In this document: positions 33,309 to 38,940 of the stretch, in pieces | Layout of the letters: every line of letters begins with the position of its first letter | Numbering within the stretch: position 1 is the stretch's first letter | Source: Deltaproteobacteria bacterium | GTDB taxonomy: Bacteria; Myxococcota_A; Polyangia; HGW-17; SLPX01 | Reading direction: 5' to 3' | DNA: 38,940 nt | Assembly (NCBI GenBank): GCA_011390535.1 | Contig: JAABSF010000002.1 | Coordinates: 1-38,940, forward strand | Notes under the pieces: model-generated | The model's input: the letters and a program-made list of their open reading frames with translations, nothing else | What the model was told of the DNA's origin: nothing | Databases searched by the model: none | Program-made: the position numbers and the translations under genes

Positions 33309-34118
33309 TTAATTCTCCGGACGGTAATTGGCTACGCAGACACCCATGTCACAGATTTCCATTTCAGAACAATCATCACGAGTATCGCAGAGGGGGCGGC
33401 AGTAAGTATTTATACATAAGCACCCTCTGTCTCCACAGATGTCCAAGCTTGCACAATCGCTGCTGAAAACGCATGCGTTTTCGTGATCTCCTATTGTATC
33501 CGGGACACACAAATTCTCTTCCGAGCAGGTTTGACTGTAAGGACAATCTTCAGGTATTTCGCAAGTGAAAATACACATACCCTTAGAGGAGCAGACCCTG
33601 TCAGCGCCACACTCTTCGCTTGTTTCACAGTATGTTTTGGTGTCACCACATGCAGGGTTCTCTTCTGGGACGCAACGGTTACACTCCGGGTTGCAGACGT
33701 AGCCTTCTCCGCAGTCGTCATCTTCACGACAGCCGGATTGACAGGTCATAACCTCATCTTCATCAGGTTCACAGATGAGGCCCGCTCCGCAGTCATTGTC
33801 GTCTTCACACTCATGATTGGGTTCAGCCGCCGGCCCGCAATAGCCTTCGGGCAGACACCGCTCACCTTCTGCACAGTCTCCGTCGAATTCGCACATTTTA
33901 GCGCAGATCCCATCTGATGTGCAATGCTCGTCAGCTGCACAGCCATCTTCGCAGGAAGAGTTGTCAATCTCCCAGCAGAAGCAACTGTCTGTGTCGCAAG
34001 CATAACAGCCCGAATCATCGCAATAGACGGCCCGACACTCAGCACCTCCTGAATCTGAACAGGCAAAGGAAAAAAGAGCCGCAGTTAAAACAGCTCCAAG
34101 AAAACAATAGCGACGCAT
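33309..34118 (-). CDS. Cys-rich lipoprotein with repeated disulfide modules
   Basis: This 269-residue protein has an N-terminal signal and a Cys after FSFA at residue 20, followed by SDSGG as in other lipoproteins here. About 36 cysteines follow in at least six modules with spacing close to C-x5-C-x6-C-x5-C, for example CEFDGDCAEGERCLPEGYC, CREDDDCGEGYVCN and CDTRDDCSEMEICDMGVC. These resemble the Dickkopf-N/EGF-like modules abundant in secreted proteins of myxobacteria and Bradymonadota. The modules are very acidic and would bind calcium or partners; no enzyme domain is present. Transcribed toward nadB with 74 bases between stops. Function unknown; the same Cys pattern recurs inside Lgt copy 2. 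Confidence 0.85.
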   Translation of the reverse strand: MRRYCFLGAVLTAALFSFACSDSGGAECRAVYCDDSGCYACDTDSCFCWEIDNSSCEDGCAADEHCTSDGICAKMCEFDGDCAEGERCLPEGYCGPAAEPNHECEDDNDCGAGLICEPDEDEVMTCQSGCREDDDCGEGYVCNPECNRCVPEENPACGDTKTYCETSEECGADRVCSSKGMCIFTCEIPEDCPYSQTCSEENLCVPDTIGDHENACVFSSDCASLDICGDRGCLCINTYCRPLCDTRDDCSEMEICDMGVCVANYRPEN

Positions 34119-34499
34119 GGTTCACCTCCGATTGATTTGCGGCCACCAAAAGCCTTTGTTTTTTGTCAGCTCTCTACATGGACACAAAATTCAAGTTTCT
34201 AATACTGATCTGTTCTACTTCAATATTCATGCCAGGAGTAGGACATGTAAAGCCTTTTTTGTGACATGGATCTGTTGTTTTTTCTGGCTTGTGTGAACGC
34301 TGGTTGACGGGGACGGTCTAATATAGTCATCGCAGGTTCACATGTTTGGATACAGGATGGATCCGAAAATGTAAAAACTGCAGCTTCTTTGAAGATCCGT
34401 TATCCAGGTATCTTGACTTCCTGAAGTAAATATCATATCGCCAATTTTATTGTTTTTTTTTCATAAACCCTCCGGACTTTAAGCGGAAATGGAGTTATC
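34119..34499. other. 381-base divergent intergenic region
   Basis: Between the Cys-rich lipoprotein (minus) and inositol-phosphate synthase (plus). A candidate plus-strand promoter is TTGACT (34413-34418) with TATCGC (34436-34441) 17 bases apart, a good -35 but weak -10. No gene or structured RNA recognised. Confidence 0.4.
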
Positions 34500-35825
34500 A
34501 TGACAAGATTAATCCAAGAAAAGGTTCAGATTGAACCGGCGGATGGAAAGCTGGGCGTTTTAATACCCGGTCTGGGAGCAGTGGCCACAACTTTTATTGC
34601 CGGTGTAGCCGCTGCACGTAAAGGCTTGGGGAAGCCAATCGGATCTCTCACTCAAATGAGCACCATCCGGCTGGGGAAAAGGACGGACGATCATTCACCG
34701 TTGATAAAAGATTTTGTACCTTTGGCCGAGATGGATGATTTGGTGTTTGGTGGCTGGGATATTCATGGCGAAAACGCATATGAGACAGCCAAAAGAGCGG
34801 AAGTTCTCGAGCCGGCCCTTTTAGAAGAACTAAGAGAAGATCTGGAATCGGTAAAGCCGATGAAGGCAGTGTTTATGAGAGAATATGTGCGGAATCTGGA
34901 GGGACCGCATGTAAAAGAAGAAAAAAACAAGTGGGAGCTTGCTCAAGCGCTTGTGGAAGATATTCAGAGTTTCAAAAAATCGAATGGTTTGAATCGCGTG
35001 GTGATGGTCTGGTGTGCCAGCACCGAGACTTATATGCAAGAAGGGGACGGCCATAAAACGCCGGCGGATTTTGAAAAAGCTTTGAAAGAAAATGATCCAT
35101 GCATTCCACCATCCATGATTTATGCTTATGCTGCGCTGAAAACAGGTGTCCCTTTTGCGAATGGAGCGCCTAATTTGACCGTAGACATAGCTGCTTTGAG
35201 AGAGTTGGCGACGATTCAAAAGGTTCCTATCGCAGGGAAGGATTTCAAGACAGGTCAGACGTTGATGAAAACCATTATCGCGCCGGGCTTAAAAGCGCGT
35301 ATGCTTGGTATAGAAGGTTGGTTTTCAACAAACATTTTAGGCAACGTCGATGGCTTGGTTTTAGATGATCCCGGATCTTTTAAAACGAAAGAAGAGAGTA
35401 AGCTCTCTGTTTTGGATGTTATCCTTCAGCCGGATTTATATCCGGATCTGTATAAAGATCTGAATCATAAAGTTAGGATAAATTACTATCCTCCGCGAAA
35501 GGACAACAAAGAGAGCTGGGATAATATTGATATTGTGGGTTGGATGGGCTACCCGATGCAGATCAAAATTAACTTTTTGTGCAGGGACAGTATTTTGGCG
35601 GCTCCTGTTGTTTTGGATTTGGTTTTGTTCATGGATTTGGCCAAACGAGCGGGAATGTATGGTATTCAGGAATGGCTCTCATTTTACTGGAAGAGCCCCA
35701 TGACCGCACCGGAGCTTTATCCGGAGCATGATCTTTTCATTCAACTCAGCAAAATGAAAAATACTCTGCGGCACATAAAGGGAGAAGATCCCATAACCCA
35801 TATAGGGCTGGAATATTATAAGTAA
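34500..35825 (+). CDS. ino1: Inositol-3-phosphate synthase
   Basis: This enzyme converts glucose 6-phosphate to 1L-myo-inositol 1-phosphate using NAD. The 441-residue protein shows the Rossmann start LGVLIPGLGAVATTFIAGV, MSTIRLGKRTDD, FGGWDIHGENAYETA, NRVVMVWCASTETY, FANGAPNLTVDI and the catalytic-domain motifs GKDFKTGQTLMKTIIAPGLK, STNILGNVDGLVL and NNxD-like DNIDIVGWMGYPMQIKINFLCRDSILAAPVVLDLVLF. Length and motifs match the bacterial/eukaryotic MIPS family. GGAG is seven bases before the ATG. Downstream on the same strand lies an SMS/PAP2-like phosphotransferase, which suggests that the product feeds an inositol-containing lipid or polymer (inference). Confidence 0.96.
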   Translation: MTRLIQEKVQIEPADGKLGVLIPGLGAVATTFIAGVAAARKGLGKPIGSLTQMSTIRLGKRTDDHSPLIKDFVPLAEMDDLVFGGWDIHGENAYETAKRAEVLEPALLEELREDLESVKPMKAVFMREYVRNLEGPHVKEEKNKWELAQALVEDIQSFKKSNGLNRVVMVWCASTETYMQEGDGHKTPADFEKALKENDPCIPPSMIYAYAALKTGVPFANGAPNLTVDIAALRELATIQKVPIAGKDFKTGQTLMKTIIAPGLKARMLGIEGWFSTNILGNVDGLVLDDPGSFKTKEESKLSVLDVILQPDLYPDLYKDLNHKVRINYYPPRKDNKESWDNIDIVGWMGYPMQIKINFLCRDSILAAPVVLDLVLFMDLAKRAGMYGIQEWLSFYWKSPMTAPELYPEHDLFIQLSKMKNTLRHIKGEDPITHIGLEYYK

Positions 35826-35863
35826 TTTGGTATTTATAGTGCCGTTGGATTTTCGGGTTTCGT

Positions 35864-36268
35864 GTGAAAAAAGTCCAAAATACTCAGCAAGTAAACCTTG
35901 CGAATGCTTCCCTGACAAGAAAAATGAAAGAGATGTTGTGTCATCAGCATCCTAGGAGGGATTGGCCTGTTAAGGAATTCCTGGTGATCCTTGTTTTGAT
36001 AGTCTCTGTATGGGTTTTTGATGTGTTTGTGTTGCGTGACTCATACGATGAGAATTATTTCATAGTACAGAAAACAGTTAGGAAAGCCGGTCTTCACTGC
36101 CGGGATATGATTATAAACAAAAAAGGGATTATCACCTACGAAGTGGAGACATGTGGCAAGCGCTATACATATGAAGTGAGAGGCAACAGCGCTGTTGTGA
36201 TCGACGTTGTGAAAATAGTCGGGGATCCGAGAAAAAGGTGTCCCCGGAAAGAAAAAACCGGGCAGTAA
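35864..36268 (+). CDS. Single-pass membrane protein, unknown
   Basis: This 134-residue protein starts at a GTG 38 bases after the inositol-phosphate synthase gene. One membrane helix is evident at about residues 37-58 (FLVILVLIVSVWVFDVFVL), with a basic cytoplasmic N-terminus. The periplasmic part (about 60-134) has three cysteines and a beta-rich look (KKGIITYEVETCGKRYTYEVRGN). I do not recognise a family. It lies between the inositol enzyme and the PAP2-like gene, three bases before the latter, so the same operon is likely. A weak CCCGG/CCGGG hairpin (36243-36262) lies just before its stop. Confidence 0.7.
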   Translation: MKKVQNTQQVNLANASLTRKMKEMLCHQHPRRDWPVKEFLVILVLIVSVWVFDVFVLRDSYDENYFIVQKTVRKAGLHCRDMIINKKGIITYEVETCGKRYTYEVRGNSAVVIDVVKIVGDPRKRCPRKEKTGQ

Positions 36269-36271
36269 TAG

Positions 36272-36997
36272 ATGATGGAACCGATTCGTATTTTATTTCG
36301 GCACATCGGTAATAAGTGGAGGGTCGCCATGACCCGTCCTTATGCACTACATTCTATTCTTTTAGGGTTGGTGTTATTCTTTTTTTCCATATCTTTTATG
36401 TTGAATTGTGCCCGTTTTGCCGAAACTTATCCGTATACGCCTCGTTTGGATGACCTAGTTTTGGACCATCTCCCCGTTTGGGATCTGAACACATTATCCA
36501 CACTGGGAATAGAGCTCTTTATTTGGGGGTTTTACGGGTTCTGTTTGTTGTTTTATCCCGAGAGATTCGCGTTTGGTATCAAGACATTCGCGATTTTTAA
36601 ACTATTCAGAGGCGTATGTCTTACTCTGACGCATCTGGGTCCGCCTCTTTATATGGTAGAAGATGGTTTTCCGGGATCTGTTTTTGGTGGTATGTTTTTT
36701 ACCAAAGATCTTTTTTTCTCGGGGCACACCGGATATCCCATTTTGGCGGCTATGGTTTTTTGGGATATCAAATGGTATCGCTACATAGGGATTTTTGCTG
36801 GTGTTGTCTTAGGTGTGTCCACTCTGTTTATGCACGACCATTATACGATTGATATAATCGGTGCCGTTTTCGCATGTCCGTTGGTATGGCTGCTTTCACG
36901 TTGGCTTTTTACTTCAGACTATGAGGCGGGAGTTGATCCATACAAAACGGATTTGGAGCTGCGTCGCGCAAGAGAAATTTTTCAAACCGATCAATGA
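36272..36997 (+). CDS. PAP2/sphingomyelin-synthase-like membrane phosphotransferase
   Basis: The 241-residue membrane protein has about six helices. Active-site pattern: FKLFRGVCLTLTHLGPP, then FFSGHTGYPILAAMVFW and LFMHDHYTIDIIGA, giving the His-His-Asp triad of the PAP2_C/sphingomyelin synthase family rather than the KX6RP motif of ordinary PAP2 phosphatases. Known members move phosphocholine, phosphoethanolamine or phosphoinositol between lipids. It sits two genes after inositol-phosphate synthase, so making or remodelling an inositol phospholipid is a reasonable hypothesis, although the true substrate cannot be read from sequence. Two ATG codons in tandem (36272, 36275) could start it; the ribosome binding site is weak. 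Confidence 0.85.
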   Translation: MMEPIRILFRHIGNKWRVAMTRPYALHSILLGLVLFFFSISFMLNCARFAETYPYTPRLDDLVLDHLPVWDLNTLSTLGIELFIWGFYGFCLLFYPERFAFGIKTFAIFKLFRGVCLTLTHLGPPLYMVEDGFPGSVFGGMFFTKDLFFSGHTGYPILAAMVFWDIKWYRYIGIFAGVVLGVSTLFMHDHYTIDIIGAVFACPLVWLLSRWLFTSDYEAGVDPYKTDLELRRAREIFQTDQ

Positions 36998-37036
36998 GAT
37001 TTTGATAACCTTGTTGTGCTGGAAAAGAGGCCGCAA

Positions 37037-37501
37037 ATGGCAAAGGTGTTTTTCAATCCCCTAAATTATTGGTTGATGGTGACCGCTCTTTTAGTGGTTG
37101 TAGATAAAATGGCGGGAGAAAAACTGTATTTTGTTTTAGCTGGAGTGGCAGCTTTTGCAGCGGCTTTCGCGGCATCGGTTTCTCTAGGGCTGGTATGGCA
37201 GGTGAGTGTATTTTTTGTTGTAGTAACGCTATTGTTTAAATTTGCGCGCAAGCCTTTGTTGAGAACACGGAATGATTCGTTAGATAGTATAGAAGAAGCT
37301 ATTGGTTGGTATAAAGGAATGAAGGGAGTTGTTTTGGTGGAGACCTCGTCTACGAGGCCGGGGCGAGTGGTTTTTGATGGAACGTTAGTTTTTTCAGCGC
37401 GATCAGGGAAAAAACTGCGTCCGGGTTTCGTGGTAGATTTTGACTCTATGCGTTTGGGAGAGATTTGGGTTAAGGGCTCTAAGGAGTGTGAAGAAGTATG
37501 A
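37037..37501 (+). CDS. NfeD-like membrane protein
   Basis: From ATG 37037 (AAGAGG six bases upstream) the protein has 154 residues; the GTG at 37016 is an alternative. Two or three membrane helices occupy about residues 12-75. The C-terminal part (about 88-150) resembles the OB-fold domain of NfeD proteins: GMKGVVLVETSSTRPGRVVFDGTLVFSARSGKKLRPGFVVDFDSMRLGEIWVK, in which the order is G-x-V, GxxxxDG and VxVxxxxGxxLxV-type strands. NfeD proteins partner membrane proteases or stomatins, but none lies here. Its TGA overlaps the next ATG by four bases (ATGA), so the following lipoprotein is coupled to it. Confidence 0.65.
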   Translation: MAKVFFNPLNYWLMVTALLVVVDKMAGEKLYFVLAGVAAFAAAFAASVSLGLVWQVSVFFVVVTLLFKFARKPLLRTRNDSLDSIEEAIGWYKGMKGVVLVETSSTRPGRVVFDGTLVFSARSGKKLRPGFVVDFDSMRLGEIWVKGSKECEEV

Positions 37502-38940
37502 ACGGATGGAGCTTGTTTTATCGTAAGTACCCCAAAATATTTATATTCTTTGTGTTGGTGTTAATGGCTTGTGGCGGCGAGAGGAGTGGATTGTCCCAGA
37601 CTCAGGATTCTTCAACGAATGTGGTGGATGTTTTTGTGGAGCCGCAAACATTTGATGCATCTACCAAAGAAGTGAAACCTGAAGGAGGATCCGTTTGGCA
37701 TTATGAGAATGGTGCTTGGGTCGCCATTTCCAAGAAGACCGCGCAAGAAAAAGGGCTTTTTGTTTTAGATCTAAGCGATGAATGGGCTCCGTTTATTTTT
37801 TCTGAAGAAACCCCCGGTCAAGAGGGGCACAAAGAAAACTATTACCGAAAAATTTTTGTCGGGTTGGCGAATGATCAAAACGACAACGAAGGAAAGCCCT
37901 TAAAAAATGGGAGACATAATTATTTAGAGCTCTTTGGTGTTTTTCCTACACTCTCGGTATTGAAAAAACGCGCGATAGGAGAGTTGGATAAAACCTGTTA
38001 CGAAAAAATAGACTATTCAGTGTTCAGTGAAAAGCTTCCATATCCTGTCCGTTACGATGGGGAAAAGAATGATAAGAGGTACAAACAGCGCTATTTGAAC
38101 AGAAAGCGAAACATAAAAAAGATGATGCGCAAAGCAGGCATCAAGAACGAGCCGGAGTTTCTGGAGAAAAGGAAAGCTTCTTGGGAGGTGCAAGCCTATA
38201 AAAAAGTGAGACGTGTATATCACGCCCTTGTGGAGGCACAAAAAAGACTGGTATGTGAAGGACTGTTACGCAAAAAAAGGATGGAAGTCGGCGTGATGGA
38301 TTGGCAAACACACCAGGCTTTGAAGCGGTTTGAGCGAAAACACAAGATATTCGGCTGGGGGATGATTTGGAAAGAGACACGGGAGGTGCTGGCTCGGTCT
38401 CCTGAGGAGAACCTCCACAATGCTTTAATAAGAGTGTTACGGGAGCGGATCGCAAATCAAGTCCCTGTTATTGAAGATGGGACCGTTAAAACTGATGGCA
38501 AAAAAAAGGCGAGAAACATTGTTGAGGAATTCACAAAGGAAGCTGTTAAGCAAATGAATATTGTGGATGTAGACCGTGGGATTGATTTCTTGACGAAGCC
38601 GCCGGTGGAGAGTTTCAAAGAGTTCAAGGTCGCCGTTAAGTTTCCGAAGTTACCGGACTATTACAGTGAAAAGATGAAATTCTCCGTTACCATAAAGAGA
38701 GGTGATGTATGGTATGAGTTCCCTTATGATGAAAAGGGAAACAAGAAGCCTCAACCAAGAGCTCTTCGTCCCTGGATCATTTTATATGCACACCATGAGG
38801 GAAAAAAAATACCCCTTGTTCAGTGGCCGACAACTATTGGGGGGTGGCGCTCGGAACACTACAAGGGTCATGAGTATTGGAGTTACAAGAACTCTTCCAC
38901 TGGGCAGTGGTTATGGAAATATGTTGTGGCTGCACCGGTC
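37498..38940 (+). CDS. L,D-transpeptidase-like lipoprotein, 3' end outside window
   Basis: The frame is open from ATG 37498 to the window end, giving the first 481 residues. The lipobox is LMAC (Cys about residue 25), followed by a short linker. A segment near residues 255-282 (LLRKKRMEVGVMDWQTHQALKRFERKHKIFGWG) looks like a peptidoglycan-binding domain. The end visible here (PLVQWPTTIGGWRSE, Y-K-x-S, GQWLWKYVVAAPV) matches the catalytic-domain beginning of large L,D-transpeptidase-like proteins I know from myxobacteria; the catalytic Cys would lie beyond the window. Such enzymes make 3-3 cross-links in peptidoglycan or attach proteins to it. Coupled to the NfeD-like gene by ATGA. The recognition of the transpeptidase region is from memory. 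Confidence 0.75.
   Translation, partial: MNGWSLFYRKYPKIFIFFVLVLMACGGERSGLSQTQDSSTNVVDVFVEPQTFDASTKEVKPEGGSVWHYENGAWVAISKKTAQEKGLFVLDLSDEWAPFIFSEETPGQEGHKENYYRKIFVGLANDQNDNEGKPLKNGRHNYLELFGVFPTLSVLKKRAIGELDKTCYEKIDYSVFSEKLPYPVRYDGEKNDKRYKQRYLNRKRNIKKMMRKAGIKNEPEFLEKRKASWEVQAYKKVRRVYHALVEAQKRLVCEGLLRKKRMEVGVMDWQTHQALKRFERKHKIFGWGMIWKETREVLARSPEENLHNALIRVLRERIANQVPVIEDGTVKTDGKKKARNIVEEFTKEAVKQMNIVDVDRGIDFLTKPPVESFKEFKVAVKFPKLPDYYSEKMKFSVTIKRGDVWYEFPYDEKGNKKPQPRALRPWIILYAHHEGKKIPLVQWPTTIGGWRSEHYKGHEYWSYKNSSTGQWLWKYVVAAPV

Noticed and set aside
33483-33917. 144-residue plus-strand frame opposite the Cys-rich lipoprotein
   Set aside because: Antisense to the cysteine modules; no start signal or recognisable domain.

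Overview
The window reads as a chromosomal segment of a Gram-negative, rod-shaped bacterium of the Myxococcota/Bradymonadota type (former delta-proteobacteria). This rests on the complete mre/rod cell-shape set, at least six predicted lipoproteins (some with acidic or Cys-rich repeats), NtrC-type AAA+ regulators, a myxobacterial-style SAM methyltransferase with a long Pro/Glu tail, two short conserved proteins I associate with that group, and an L,D-transpeptidase-like lipoprotein. Composition is moderate GC. I see no mobile element, tRNA, rRNA or CRISPR array.

Layout. 1-4 kb: end of a coiled-coil protein, a secreted helix-hairpin-helix protein, a small conserved protein and a large Ig-like lipoprotein. 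4.2-10.9 kb: mreB-mreC-mreD-mrdA-rodA (rod-shape peptidoglycan synthesis), followed by an NtrC-like protein whose ATPase motifs have decayed. 10.9-14 kb: phosphatidylserine decarboxylase and a methyltransferase carrying a PPPVPEEE repeat tract. 14-16.4 kb: a compact RpoH-like sigma factor and an NtrC-family regulator with a pseudo-receiver. 16.7-19.4 kb: two lipoproteins (one ExbD-like), a 57-residue protein under a striking 31-bp palindrome, and a FliJ-like coiled coil. 19.6-22.6 kb: a sodium:solute symporter overlapping a ComEC-like metallo-beta-lactamase lipoprotein. 22.6-27.5 kb (minus): a 1435-residue glycosyltransferase/phosphodiester-glycosidase fusion with a zinc-ribbon protein. 27.9-31.4 kb (minus): lspA, two tandem lgt paralogs and a DUF116 protein. 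31.6-34.1 kb: nadB and a Cys-rich lipoprotein. 34.5-38.9 kb: inositol-phosphate synthase, a sphingomyelin-synthase/PAP2-like enzyme, small membrane proteins and an L,D-transpeptidase-like lipoprotein cut by the window end.

Together the genes are mostly about the envelope: wall elongation, phospholipid and possibly inositol-lipid head groups, and lipoprotein maturation, with many lipoprotein substrates encoded nearby. The most unusual points are the duplicated Lgt pair (one copy carrying a Cys-rich periplasmic insert like that of a nearby lipoprotein), the GT/NAGPA fusion, three regulators that each lack a normally essential part, and the palindrome ahead of the 57-residue protein. No single wholly new system can be proven from the sequence alone.
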